This document shows positions 8,734 through 17,510 of a DNA stretch of 59,943 nucleotides, piece after piece. Made by a program: the position numbers and the translations under genes. The notes beneath the pieces were generated by a model. The model searched no databases and was not told the origin of the DNA. It saw nothing but the letters and a program-made list of their open reading frames with translations. The DNA lies in NCBI GenBank assembly GCA_964546935.1, contig CAZJLJ010000016.1, positions 1-59,943 on the forward strand, given 5' to 3'. The DNA is from JALYTY01 sp964546935 (GTDB lineage: Bacteria > Vulcanimicrobiota > Vulcanimicrobiia > Vulcanimicrobiales > Vulcanimicrobiaceae). Numbering within the stretch: position 1 is the stretch's first letter; each line of letters starts with the position of its first letter.

Positions 8734-9045
8734 TTAAAGCCGGCTTAGTATTCCTTCCGCTAACTTCGGCGCAAATTGCGTAAGCGTCTCCGGGTGCGCC
8801 TCGATGAAACTCATCACCGCGCTCTTCAGCGCGTCGGGATTGACTTGTCCTGCCTTGACTAGATCTTCGAGTTCTTTGGCGAGATCGGGGTTCGTTTGCT
8901 GCAAATTCGAAATGGCCGCTTGCGAGTGCTGAGCCACCTCGGCCGGCGGCAAATCACCGATCTCGGAACGCACCGCGTCGCTCACGGCACGCGGGTCCGC
9001 GCCTTCGAGCTTTTGTACCGCCAGATTCTTCAGTTCGTCAAACAT
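8734..9045 (-). CDS. Small helical protein of unknown function
   Basis: 103 residues, acidic, with no signal peptide or membrane segment. The sequence is rich in Ala, Glu and Leu (FDELKNLAVQKLEG, then NPDLAKELEDLVKAG) and predicted to be entirely alpha-helical. I recognise no family. It lies between the MATE gene (16 nt upstream) and the AraC gene (11 nt downstream), which supports it being a real gene in that operon. Confidence 0.7.
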   Translation of the reverse strand: MFDELKNLAVQKLEGADPRAVSDAVRSEIGDLPPAEVAQHSQAAISNLQQTNPDLAKELEDLVKAGQVNPDALKSAVMSFIEAHPETLTQFAPKLAEGILSRL

Positions 9046-9061
9046 ACGCCGTTTGTACCCG

Positions 9062-10441
9062 TTACACCAGACGTTCGTGCGTCTTCCGCTTCCAGAACAG
9101 CTCGTAATAAGTGAACTGCAGAAGCAATCCCGTACAGAACGCGATCGGATAGCCCATCCAAACGCCGTCGAGGCCGAAGTGTCGCATCAACAAATAAGCA
9201 GCCGGTACTTCGACGCCCCAAATCGAAAAGATGCCGATAAGCGTCGGCCACAGCACCGTGCCGCTGCTGCGCATAATGCCGCTTAGCACCGAAGAGTTGC
9301 CGAACACCGCGTAACTCCAAAGTGTAATCATCAATAACGTGTGAGCGATATCCAGCGTGTGCTTATCCGTGATAAACCAGCCGAGAATGAACCAGGAGCC
9401 AAGGTAACAGATCAGGATCAACAATCCCGTAATCATATAGTTCAACGTAACGGCGGTGCGGATAACCGTTCCCAAACGATCCTCACGTCGCGCACCGATA
9501 AACTGCGCGCCGAAGATCGATGCGGCAATACCGATCGAAATCGCCGGAAACTGCACGTAGCTTACGACTTGATTTACCGCACCGTATGCGGCCGTCGCTG
9601 AAGACCCGAACCGGTTCACGAAGCTGATGACGGCGATCTCGGCGAGCGATACCATCACGACTTGAATGCCGGTTGGAATGCCGATTTTCATTACCGCCCA
9701 AAGAATCTTCGGATCGCAAAGCATGTCCCGCGCCATTTCGGAATCGAACCTCAGCGGGTGATGCTTTACCCGCAGCGTCACGAGAAACGCGATGAAAGAA
9801 ACCGTCTGCGCGATAAAGGCCGCCCACGCCGCGCTCGCAACGCCAAGATGCGGCAAGCCTATCCAACCTTCGATAAAGGCCGGCGTTAGAATCACCGACA
9901 AGACGGTGCTGACGATCAAGAAGTAAAACGGAGTCGTCGTATCACCGATGCCGCGCAGGAACGTCGTGTACACCAGATACGCGAACAAAACGGGGCAGCT
10001 TAGAAATATGATTCGCGCATAGTGATCGGCGTCGGCAAGAATGTTCGGCGGCGTTGCGAGCGCCTTCAGCATCCACGGCGATACGAGCACGCCGACGATT
10101 GCGACGATGATTCCCATCGCCAGCGCGGCGCCGAGAACCGTGCCGGCGACTTTCTTCACTCGATGCTCGTCTCTCGCGCCGTAAGCTTGTCCGATCAAAA
10201 CGGTGCTGCCGCTGGCAATGCCGACGAGAAATGAAATCAGCAGAAAAAGAACCGGAAAGACGGCCGAGACTGCAGCAAGCGCGTCGGTTCCAATCAATCG
10301 TCCCAGAAAAATGCTATTGAACGTTGCCGATGCCGACTGGAGAATATTGCTGAGCATGAGCGGAACGAGAAAGATCAGGAACACCTGCCACATTGGGCGT
10401 TCCGACTCAACGATGTTCATTCTCGCGCGCGCTTGCGCCAT
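9062..10441 (-). CDS. MATE family multidrug/Na+ antiporter
   Basis: 459 residues with about twelve transmembrane helices and the MatE duplication. The N-terminal repeat contains LVPLMLSNILQSASATFNSIFLGRLIG; the second begins KIGIPTGIQVVMVSLAEIAVISFVNRFG. The family exports cationic drugs and metabolites using a Na+ or H+ gradient. First gene of a MATE, small protein, AraC operon. The 106-nt spacer to the divergent rqcP gene must hold its promoter. Confidence 0.93.
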   Translation of the reverse strand: MAQARARMNIVESERPMWQVFLIFLVPLMLSNILQSASATFNSIFLGRLIGTDALAAVSAVFPVLFLLISFLVGIASGSTVLIGQAYGARDEHRVKKVAGTVLGAALAMGIIVAIVGVLVSPWMLKALATPPNILADADHYARIIFLSCPVLFAYLVYTTFLRGIGDTTTPFYFLIVSTVLSVILTPAFIEGWIGLPHLGVASAAWAAFIAQTVSFIAFLVTLRVKHHPLRFDSEMARDMLCDPKILWAVMKIGIPTGIQVVMVSLAEIAVISFVNRFGSSATAAYGAVNQVVSYVQFPAISIGIAASIFGAQFIGARREDRLGTVIRTAVTLNYMITGLLILICYLGSWFILGWFITDKHTLDIAHTLLMITLWSYAVFGNSSVLSGIMRSSGTVLWPTLIGIFSIWGVEVPAAYLLMRHFGLDGVWMGYPIAFCTGLLLQFTYYELFWKRKTHERLV

Positions 10442-10547
10442 CGACTGTCTCCTTCACTCGGCGCCCAAACGGCGCTTCGGTAATTCTGTCCGCTTTTTGT
10501 CGCCAAGCGGATGCAAGCCTGGCGGAGCTTTGCTATGCTGAGGATTC

Positions 10548-10823
10548 ATGCGGCTCGATAAATTTATGAAGGTCGCGCGGCTCTCGAAAAGACGGACCGA
10601 AGCGCACGAAGCTCTGGAGCACGGACGAATAACGAAAGACGGGAAGGCTCTCAAACCCGCGTATCAAGTGAAGCCCGGAGATGTTCTCGAGATTCACTAT
10701 GCAACGCGATATGTTACCGTGCGCGTCCGCGAAGTACCGCTTCGAATGACACCCGGTGTGAAACCCGCCGAACTCTACGAGATTGTAGATACCCGCAAGG
10801 ACGATCCCGCGGAGTGGATTTGA
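10548..10823 (+). CDS. rqcP: S4-domain ribosome quality control protein RqcP
   Basis: 91 residues, almost entirely an S4 RNA-binding domain (MRLDKFMKVARLSKRRTEA, then GRITKDGKALKPAYQVKPGDVLEI). Length and sequence match RqcP/YabO of Gram-positive bacteria, which binds the stalled 50S subunit with RqcH and promotes C-terminal alanine tailing. Hsp15 (HslR) is longer and has a basic tail that this protein lacks. GAGGA lies 3 nt before the ATG and a TATGCT hexamer is at 10534-10539. Confidence 0.8.
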   Translation: MRLDKFMKVARLSKRRTEAHEALEHGRITKDGKALKPAYQVKPGDVLEIHYATRYVTVRVREVPLRMTPGVKPAELYEIVDTRKDDPAEWI

Positions 10824-10827
10824 GCCG

Positions 10828-11715
10828 TTGAGCGCCGCCTCGATCTCCGCCGACACGAAAGACGCCCTGGCGCGCGAATTGCCGGATGCCCCGCACTGCC
10901 GTGCTGCCCTTGCCGCCGGTCTGGCCCTCTACGGCCGTGGCCCCGACGAAAGCTTCGTGACCCACCGCAACTCGATCGCGCGCCTTTTCTGGTCGCTGCT
11001 CGAAGAGCGTAAATCGCACCCGATCCAAACGCGCGCCGCGACCCGACTGGCGCGGCTGCCAACCTTCGCCATAAGCCTGCCCGAGCGGCTGCGCGGCATC
11101 CCGCCGAAGCCGGCCCACAAATGCGACCGCCTCATGGAGATCCGCGCTGCCTTTCTCGCCTCCGGTTCCTTGGCCGCGGGAGCGCACGGCTACCATCTGG
11201 AGTTCGTCCTCGGCGACGCGGAGATCGCCGATCGCCTCGTTTGGATGCTGCGCAGCACCGGCCGGGCACCGAAGCGGACGATGCGCAAGCGCCGCGAGGT
11301 GCTGTACTTCAAGGATTTCGAAGCGATCGTCGACGTGCTCACCCTCATAGGCGCCTTTGCGGCCGTTCTGCGCCTTGAAGACGTACGCGCACTGCGGGAG
11401 ACGAAGAACCGCATCCACCGTCTCGTAAACACGGAGGCGGCAAACCTCGAACGGGCGGCCTCGGCAGCGGCTGCCCAGCGCCGCACCATCGACTATCTGG
11501 CCAGCGCCTACGGACTGCCTCAGCTCTCGCCCCCGCTCCGCGAAATTGCCGAGCTTCGAATGGCTTTTCCCGGCGAATCCTTGGCCGAACTCGGGGCACG
11601 TTGCAATCCGCCGATTTCGAAGCCGACCGTAAGCAGCCGCCTATCTTCGCTTGCACGGTTAGCGGGAAAGCTGCAATCGGGAAGGGGCGCCGGGAACAAG
11701 CCCGGTAATCGCTAG
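10828..11715 (+). CDS. whiA: WhiA family sporulation/division regulator
   Basis: 295 residues. WhiA joins a degenerate LAGLIDADG homing-endonuclease fold to a C-terminal helix-turn-helix. Visible here are the endonuclease-like segment IRAAFLASGSLAAGAHGYHLEFV, the linker NRIHRLVNTEAANLERAASAAAAQ typical of the family, and the C-terminal SLAELGARCNPPISKPTVSSRLSSL. In Actinobacteria and Bacillus, WhiA acts in division and chromosome segregation. The TTG start at 10828 lies 4 nt after the rqcP stop, so the two are probably cotranscribed. The usual rapZ-yvcK neighbours are absent. Confidence 0.88.
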   Translation: MSAASISADTKDALARELPDAPHCRAALAAGLALYGRGPDESFVTHRNSIARLFWSLLEERKSHPIQTRAATRLARLPTFAISLPERLRGIPPKPAHKCDRLMEIRAAFLASGSLAAGAHGYHLEFVLGDAEIADRLVWMLRSTGRAPKRTMRKRREVLYFKDFEAIVDVLTLIGAFAAVLRLEDVRALRETKNRIHRLVNTEAANLERAASAAAAQRRTIDYLASAYGLPQLSPPLREIAELRMAFPGESLAELGARCNPPISKPTVSSRLSSLARLAGKLQSGRGAGNKPGNR

Positions 11716-11745
11716 AGTTCACATTAATACTTCACGGAGTAATGC

Positions 11746-12759
11746 ATGCGCATCGGGATCAACGGCTTTGGCCGCATTGGTAGAAACTTTGCCAAGGCGC
11801 TGATGGAGCGCCATCCGGACATTGAAATCGCCGCTATTAATGATCTGACGAGCGCCGCTGAAATGGCGCATCTGTTCAAATGGGACAGCAACTACGGTCC
11901 CTACGACGGTGATGTTTCCGTTGACGGCGATACGATCGTCGTAGGCAAGCAACGCATCAAGGTGCTGGCCGAGCGCGATCCCGGCAAGCTTCCTTGGAAA
12001 GATCTCGGCGTAGACGTGGTGATCGAATCGACCGGCCTCTTCACCGACGCTGCAAAAGCTCGTGCGCATATCGACGGCGGCGGCGCGAAGAAAGTCATCA
12101 TCTCCGCACCCGCCAAGGGCGAAGACGTTACGCTCGTTCTTGGCGTAAACGAAAACGTCTACGATCCCGAAAAGCACAACATCATCTCGAACGCCTCGTG
12201 CACGACGAACTGTCTCGCGACGGCAGTGAAACCGCTCGTTGACCACCTTGGCTGGGTCAAGGGATTCATGACGACGATCCACTCGTACACGAACGATCAA
12301 AACATTCTCGACGCGCCGCACAAAGATATTCGCCGCGCGCGTAACGCCGCAACGAACATCGTCCCGACGAGCTCAGGTGCGGCGAAAGCGCTGTATCTGA
12401 CGATTCCGGAAGTCAAAGGGACGTTCGAAGGCTTCGCGCTTCGCGTTCCCACGCCGACGGTTTCAATGGTCTACCTCGTCGCACAAGTCAAGAAAGAAAC
12501 GACGCGCGAGGAAGTCAACGCGCTTCTCAAGGCCGACGCCGAAGGCCCGCTGCAAGAGTACGTTCAGTACACCGAGGAAGAGCTCGTTTCGGCCGATTTC
12601 AAGCGTTCGCCGTACAGCTCGATCATCGATGCGAAACTCACGCAAGTCATCGGCGACCTCGTGCAAATCTGCGCATGGTACGACAATGAATGGGGCTATT
12701 CGTGCCGTCTCGCCGATTTGACGGCGATGATTCTCGAAAAGATCCCCGCTAAGGCATAA
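11746..12759 (+). CDS. gap: Glyceraldehyde-3-phosphate dehydrogenase
   Basis: 337 residues, full length. Catalyses oxidative phosphorylation of glyceraldehyde-3-phosphate to 1,3-bisphosphoglycerate. The Rossmann motif is INGFGRIGR; Asp33 in INDLT suggests NAD preference. Catalytic Cys152 lies in SNASCTTN, and the C-terminal WYDNEWGYS is conserved. GGAG lies 6 nt before the ATG. First gene of a glycolytic run gap-pgk-tpiA-gpmI; the spacer to pgk is filled by palindromic repeats. Confidence 0.97.
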   Translation: MRIGINGFGRIGRNFAKALMERHPDIEIAAINDLTSAAEMAHLFKWDSNYGPYDGDVSVDGDTIVVGKQRIKVLAERDPGKLPWKDLGVDVVIESTGLFTDAAKARAHIDGGGAKKVIISAPAKGEDVTLVLGVNENVYDPEKHNIISNASCTTNCLATAVKPLVDHLGWVKGFMTTIHSYTNDQNILDAPHKDIRRARNAATNIVPTSSGAAKALYLTIPEVKGTFEGFALRVPTPTVSMVYLVAQVKKETTREEVNALLKADAEGPLQEYVQYTEEELVSADFKRSPYSSIIDAKLTQVIGDLVQICAWYDNEWGYSCRLADLTAMILEKIPAKA

Positions 12760-12777
12760 TTTCGCATTACCGACGCT

Positions 12778-13071
12778 GTCATCCTGAGCTTGTCGAAGGA
12801 TAGGTGCATATCTGCACTGCTGATATGCACCTATGGTTCGACAAGCTCACCATGACAATGTTCGTACATATCAGCGTTTGCTGATATNNNNNNNNNNNNN
12901 NNNNNNNNNNNNNNNNNNNNNNNNNNNNNNNNNNNNNNNNNNNNNNNNNNNNNNNNNNNNNNNNNNNNNNNNNNNNNNNNNNNNNNNTGGTTCGACAAGC
13001 TCACCATGACAATGTTCGTACATATCAGCGTTTGCTGATATACACCCATGGTTCGACAAGCACACCATGAC
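12778..13071 (+). repeat. Tandem REP-like palindromic repeat cluster between gap and pgk
   Basis: Four copies of a 24-nt element with the core TTCGACAAGCTCA are visible: 12778-12801 (inverted), 12833-12856, 12988-13010 and 13048-13071. The first two flank an 11-bp hairpin (12802-12812 with 12822-12832). The others alternate with a perfect 8-bp hairpin, ATATCAGC-GTTT-GCTGATAT (12868-12887, again 13022-13041), giving a 61-bp tandem period. The gap at 12888-12987 interrupts the array, so copy number is unknown. The last copy ends 8 nt before the pgk ATG. Confidence 0.9.
12888..12987. other. Assembly gap of 100 N within the repeat cluster
   Basis: Exactly 100 N, a conventional gap of unknown true length. 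Its left edge ends in the hairpin GCTGATAT and its right edge resumes inside the same repeat unit, consistent with assembly failing in tandem repeats. ORFs crossing it are artefacts. Confidence 0.95.
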
Positions 13072-13079
13072 AGGTATAT

Positions 13080-14285
13080 ATGAATTTTCGTACGCTTGAA
13101 GATCTAGACGTCCGTGGAAAACGCGTGCTCGTTCGTGAGGATCTAAACGTTCCCACCAAAGAAGTGAACGGCCAAATCACGATCGCCGACTACACGCGCA
13201 TCGATGCAGCGATTCCGACGCTGCGCTGGCTTTTGGCGCAAGGGGCGCGCGTCGTTATCATGTCGCACCTTGGCCGGCCCGACGGAAAGCCCAATCCCAA
13301 GTACTCGCTGCGTCCGGTGGCTCAAGCGCTTTCGGAACGCCTCGGCGCACAGGTAGCTTTTGCGGAAGACTGCATCGGCGAACCGGCGCGCAAAGCCGTC
13401 GAGAGTTTGCACGACGGCGAAGCGGTGTTACTCGAGAACGTGCGCTTCCATCCTGAGGAAGAAAAGAACGACCCGGATTTCGCACGCGAACTGGCGTCGC
13501 TTGGAGATATCTACGTCAACGACGCGTTCGGAACAGCACATCGCGCGCATGCTTCCACTGAAGGCGTCGCCCATTTGCTGCCTAACGCGGCCGGATTGTT
13601 GATGTACGCCGAACTGCGCGCGCTTGCCGCGCTAACCGAGCACCCGAAGAAGCCGTACGTGTGCGTCATCGGCGGCGCCAAAGTCAAAGATAAAGTCGGC
13701 GTGTTCAACAACCTGATGGAACGCGTCGATGCGTTTTGCATCGGCGGCGGCATGGCCAACACATTCTTGCAAGCGCGCGGGACCGAGGTCGGCCGTTCGC
13801 TTCGCGACGACGATCTTGGACCCGCGAAAGCCATTCTGGAACTCGCGTCCACGAAGACCGTCACGCTTCATCTACCGATCGATGCAGTCGTCTCGTCGTC
13901 GTTCGACGCCGATCAGGACGCGCACGTCGTCGGCATCGAAGATGTAGACGATACGATGATCCTCGACATCGGTCCGGCAACGGCGGAAGCGTATGCGCAC
14001 GTTATCGAAAACGCGAAAACGATCGTGTTCAATGGTCCGATGGGCGTCTACGAAAAACCCGCCTATCAAAACGGAACCAAAATCGTCGGTGAAGCAATCG
14101 CTCGCGCAACAGCAAACGGCGCAACGAGCGTCGTCGGCGGGGGCGACGCAGCAGCCGCTGCGCACATGCTTGGTTTTGCCGATCGCATGACCCATGTTTC
14201 AACGGGTGGCGGCGCGACGCTTGAGTTTCTGGAAGGCAAGACACTTCCCGGAGTCGCTGCGCTTGAAGTAAAAGCGCATGCCTAG
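13080..14285 (+). CDS. pgk: Phosphoglycerate kinase
   Basis: 401 residues. Transfers phosphate from 1,3-bisphosphoglycerate to ADP. Family motifs are present: RVLVREDLNVP near the N-terminus, SHLGRPDG, LLENVRFHPEEE, VCVIGGAKVKDKVGV, and the C-terminal ATP-site motif VVGGGDAAAAA. The start codon follows directly on the last palindromic repeat (CATGACAGGTATATATG), so the only Shine-Dalgarno-like AGG sits at the repeat edge. The 3' end overlaps tpiA by 8 nt. Confidence 0.97.
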   Translation: MNFRTLEDLDVRGKRVLVREDLNVPTKEVNGQITIADYTRIDAAIPTLRWLLAQGARVVIMSHLGRPDGKPNPKYSLRPVAQALSERLGAQVAFAEDCIGEPARKAVESLHDGEAVLLENVRFHPEEEKNDPDFARELASLGDIYVNDAFGTAHRAHASTEGVAHLLPNAAGLLMYAELRALAALTEHPKKPYVCVIGGAKVKDKVGVFNNLMERVDAFCIGGGMANTFLQARGTEVGRSLRDDDLGPAKAILELASTKTVTLHLPIDAVVSSSFDADQDAHVVGIEDVDDTMILDIGPATAEAYAHVIENAKTIVFNGPMGVYEKPAYQNGTKIVGEAIARATANGATSVVGGGDAAAAAHMLGFADRMTHVSTGGGATLEFLEGKTLPGVAALEVKAHA

Positions 14286-15051
14286 AAGGGTCTTCGCCGG
14301 CAACTGGAAGATGCACAAAACGGCAGCCGAGACGCTGTCGTACTTGGATATTTTTCTACCGCTAGCCGCAGCGTGTCCCAAAGATATCGAGATCATTGTC
14401 GCGCCGGCATTTACGTCGCTTCCCGCGGCCGGTGAGCGGCTGCGTGGAGAAACCCGCGTCGCGCTCGGTGCGCAGACCGTTCACTGGGAACTCCAGGGCG
14501 CGTTCACCGGTGAAGTGAGCGTTCCAATGTTGGTGGAGCACGGCGTCACGCACGTAATCGTCGGACATTCGGAACGCCGTGCCTACTGCGGCGAAACCGA
14601 CCTGACGGTGAATTTAAAAGTGCGCGCGTGTCTTGCGCATGGAGTTACTCCAATTGTTGCGGTCGGCGAGCTGCTGGAAGAGCGTGAAGCAGGTCGCACC
14701 GACGAGCGCATCGCCTTGCAGATCGATATCGGATTGCAAGGCCTCTCCGCCGATCAACTCCGCGGCATCATCATCGCCTACGAACCCATTTGGGCTATCG
14801 GAACGGGACAAAACTGCGATCCGGTCGAGGCGAACCGTGTAATGGCGCTGATTCGCTCCCTGCGCGCAGGGCTTGCCGATATTCCGATTCTTTACGGCGG
14901 CAGCATGAACGCGCAAAACGTCGCCGACTATATGAAACAAGAACACATCGACGGCGGACTCGTCGGCGGCGCGTCCCTCGACCCCGCCGGCTTCGCAACA
15001 CTAATTACAAACGGTGCCCTTCAACAAGCTCAGGATGACAAACTTGTATAA
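14278..15051 (+). CDS. tpiA: Triosephosphate isomerase
   Basis: 257 residues. Interconverts dihydroxyacetone phosphate and glyceraldehyde-3-phosphate. GNWKMHKT near the N-terminus supplies the substrate Asn and Lys, His97 lies in VGHSERR and the catalytic base Glu169 in AYEPIWAIGTG; LYGGSM is the phosphate-binding motif. The last dozen residues (GALQQAQDDKLV) are encoded by a copy of the palindromic repeat seen upstream of pgk, so the protein end appears to be repeat-derived. It overlaps pgk by 8 nt and gpmI by 17 nt. Confidence 0.96.
   Translation: MPRRVFAGNWKMHKTAAETLSYLDIFLPLAAACPKDIEIIVAPAFTSLPAAGERLRGETRVALGAQTVHWELQGAFTGEVSVPMLVEHGVTHVIVGHSERRAYCGETDLTVNLKVRACLAHGVTPIVAVGELLEEREAGRTDERIALQIDIGLQGLSADQLRGIIIAYEPIWAIGTGQNCDPVEANRVMALIRSLRAGLADIPILYGGSMNAQNVADYMKQEHIDGGLVGGASLDPAGFATLITNGALQQAQDDKLV
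15016..15039 (+). repeat. REP-like element within the tpiA 3' end and gpmI start
   Basis: The 24-nt segment containing TTCAACAAGCTCAGGATGAC matches the element upstream of pgk, in the AGGATGAC version seen at 12778-12801. It encodes the tail of TpiA and provides both the AGG and the ATG (15035) of gpmI. Confidence 0.85.
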
Positions 15052-16588
15052 GCCGGTAGTTTTGGCCGTTCTCGACGGATGGGGATGCAGCGAGAGCAAG
15101 CACGGGAATGCGATTGCCGCTGCAAATATTCCGCACTGGAATCGTTTCTTCGAAAAGTATCCGTGGACGATGCTCCAAGCCTCCGGCGAGTACGTCGGCT
15201 TACCGCCGGGAATCATGGGCAACAGTGAAGTGGGACACATGAACCTCGGGAGCGGCCGCGTCGTCCCGCAGGGTGTCGTGGTTATCGACAGTGATATCGC
15301 GTCGGGACAATTTGCAAAGAACGCGACGCTGCAGCAATGCATCCAACATGTGAAACGTACCGGTGGCATGCTTCATTTGATGGGCCTGCTCTCCGACGGA
15401 CAAGTCCACAGCTCGATCGTCCATCTCTTTGCGCTCGTAGATGCCGCGGTCGACGCAAAAGTGCCGTTTGCCGTGCATTGTTTTCTCGACGGGCGCGATA
15501 CGCCGCCGCGCTCCGCCGAAACGTACGTTACGCAATTGGAAGAGCAACTTGCGACCGTCGGGCGTCCGGGAGTCATTGCGAGCGTTTGCGGCCGGTTCTA
15601 CGCGATGGATCGCGACAAACGCTGGGAGCGCACGCAAGCCGCCTACGATATGCTTGCGTTTGGCAAAGCCGAACATCGTGAGCCGGATGCGATTGCCGCG
15701 GTGCGCGAAGCGTACGCACGCGGCGAAAACGATGAGTTTGTGCTGCCGACGATCGTTGGCGAAACGCGCCGCGTAAAAGACGGCGATGCGTGCATTTTCT
15801 TCAACTTCCGTCCCGATCGCGCACGTCAACTCACGTTAGCGTTCAATAGCGATCCCGCGGTCCCGTTCGAGACGCACAAATACCAAGACTTCATCTTCGC
15901 GACAATGACGAAGTACGATGAAACCTATCCGAATCCGGTGCTCTTTGGCCCGCGCCCGCAATTCGATACGTTCGGCGAAATTGTCGCCAATGCCGGATTG
16001 AAACAGCTGCGTCTGGCGGAAACCGAAAAGTACGCACACGTAACGTACTTCTTCAACGGTGGACGTGAAGAGCAATTCCCCGGCGAAGATCGCAAACTCA
16101 TCCCTTCGGACCGAAGCGTTCCGACGTACGACCTCGCGCCTCAAATGCGTGCGCGCGAGATCACCGATTATGCAGTCGAGTGTATCGAGGCCGGACGGTA
16201 CGACGTTATCATCATGAACTACGCGAACGCGGATATGGTGGGACATACCGGCAAATGGGAACCGACGATCGAAAGTGTCGAAATCCTGGATGAATGTTTG
16301 CAACGGCTCACCGATGCGGTTTTGAAAGCCGGGGGTCTGCTCGCGATTACCGCCGATCACGGCAACGCCGAAGAGAAAATCGATCCCGACGGCAATCCGC
16401 TCACCGCGCACACGACAAATCCAGTGCCGTTCATCCTTGTCGGCAAAGATATTCGTGGCACGCTGCAAGGCGGCGGAAAACTCGGCGATGTGGCGCCGAC
16501 GCTGCTCTCGATCATGAGCCTGCCCATCCCCAAAGCTATGACGGGCAACAACTTACTAAATCCCGACGCCGTCGCCTCGCGGGCGTAG
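15035..16588 (+). CDS. gpmI: 2,3-bisphosphoglycerate-independent phosphoglycerate mutase
   Basis: 517 residues, the normal length for the Mn-dependent iPGM that converts 3- to 2-phosphoglycerate. The N-terminal VVLAVLDGWG provides metal ligand Asp14, and Ser64 in GNSEVGHMN is the phosphoserine nucleophile. YANADMVGHTG and TADHGNAE carry the other metal ligands. The ATG at 15035 is chosen because KPVVLAVLDGWG follows closely as in homologues; the alternative GTG 15014 would add a repeat-encoded peptide (VPFNKLR). It is followed after 7 nt by punA. Confidence 0.96.
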   Translation: MTNLYKPVVLAVLDGWGCSESKHGNAIAAANIPHWNRFFEKYPWTMLQASGEYVGLPPGIMGNSEVGHMNLGSGRVVPQGVVVIDSDIASGQFAKNATLQQCIQHVKRTGGMLHLMGLLSDGQVHSSIVHLFALVDAAVDAKVPFAVHCFLDGRDTPPRSAETYVTQLEEQLATVGRPGVIASVCGRFYAMDRDKRWERTQAAYDMLAFGKAEHREPDAIAAVREAYARGENDEFVLPTIVGETRRVKDGDACIFFNFRPDRARQLTLAFNSDPAVPFETHKYQDFIFATMTKYDETYPNPVLFGPRPQFDTFGEIVANAGLKQLRLAETEKYAHVTYFFNGGREEQFPGEDRKLIPSDRSVPTYDLAPQMRAREITDYAVECIEAGRYDVIIMNYANADMVGHTGKWEPTIESVEILDECLQRLTDAVLKAGGLLAITADHGNAEEKIDPDGNPLTAHTTNPVPFILVGKDIRGTLQGGGKLGDVAPTLLSIMSLPIPKAMTGNNLLNPDAVASRA

Positions 16589-16595
16589 CGGCGGT

Positions 16596-17408
16596 ATGAT
16601 CGACCGCCGTTCGCCAAACGATAAACTTCTAGCGCACGACGCATCTCTAATTCAGGAGGCGGCCGGCGGACCGATCGATCTTGCGATCGTTCTCGGAAGT
16701 GGCCTTTCTTCGGCGCTTCGCGACCGATTTGTCGCGAAATCGCTGCCGTACGACACGCTCCTAGGTTTCCCGGTCGCGGCACTTCGCGGACACGCCGGCG
16801 AAGCGCTGGTCGGAACGTGGCACGGCAAACGCGTTTGCGCTTTCGCCGGACGCGTGCATCTCTACCAAGGCTTTTCGGCTCAACAAGTAACGGTGAATGT
16901 GCGGCTGGCTCATGCCGCGGGCGCGCGCATGGCCGTGCTAACGAATGCCGCCGGTGGATTGAATCCGGAGTTTGCAGCCGGCGACTTCATGGCACTGAGC
17001 GATCACATCAACCTTACCGGTCACAATCCTTTGGTCGCGTGGCCGCATGAAACGCCCTTCGTTGATATGATGGATTGCTATTCCGCGCGGTTGCAAAGCA
17101 TGTTGAAATCCGTTGCAAAACCCGAGCATCGGTTACGTGAAGGCGTTTATGCCGGCGTTCTTGGACCGAGCTATGAAACGGCAGCGGAAGGCCGTTATTT
17201 GCGCACGATCGGCGCAGATGCAGTCGGCATGTCCACCGTGCTGGAAGCGATTTTTGCGCGCTTTCTGGGAATGGGTGTGCTCGGCATTAGCCTTATTACC
17301 AATGTCGTAGGCGGCGCGGAAACATCGCATGCAGATGTAACAGAACAAGCTGCGGCGCGCAGCCCTGAACTGGCCGACTTACTGGAAGCATTCCTCGCGA
17401 AGCTCTGA
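16596..17408 (+). CDS. punA: Purine nucleoside phosphorylase
   Basis: 270 residues, trimeric (class I) PNP type. Cleaves purine ribonucleosides and deoxyribonucleosides with phosphate for purine salvage. Family signatures: IVLGSGLSSAL, LRGHAGEALVGTWHGKRV, FAGRVHLYQGFSAQQVT, TNAAGGLNPEFAAGDFMALSD, and AVGMSTVLEA with the conserved Met. The guanine-binding Glu lies in LGPSYETAAE. It is probably cotranscribed with the glycolytic genes given the 7-nt spacing from gpmI. Confidence 0.95.
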   Translation: MIDRRSPNDKLLAHDASLIQEAAGGPIDLAIVLGSGLSSALRDRFVAKSLPYDTLLGFPVAALRGHAGEALVGTWHGKRVCAFAGRVHLYQGFSAQQVTVNVRLAHAAGARMAVLTNAAGGLNPEFAAGDFMALSDHINLTGHNPLVAWPHETPFVDMMDCYSARLQSMLKSVAKPEHRLREGVYAGVLGPSYETAAEGRYLRTIGADAVGMSTVLEAIFARFLGMGVLGISLITNVVGGAETSHADVTEQAAARSPELADLLEAFLAKL

Positions 17409-17510
17409 TTTCATAAACACCGCTTAATCCAAATTCAGGGAAATCTCATGTGAATCTCCGACCCAGCCAAGGTTCGGACGGCATACTGTGCCCGTACAGG
17501 AGGGAGTCAC

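Noticed and set aside
12831..13068. Two minus-strand ORFs spanning the N run at 12888-12987
   Set aside because: They translate the palindromic repeat and the gap; the sequence is non-coding and shows the same peptide twice.
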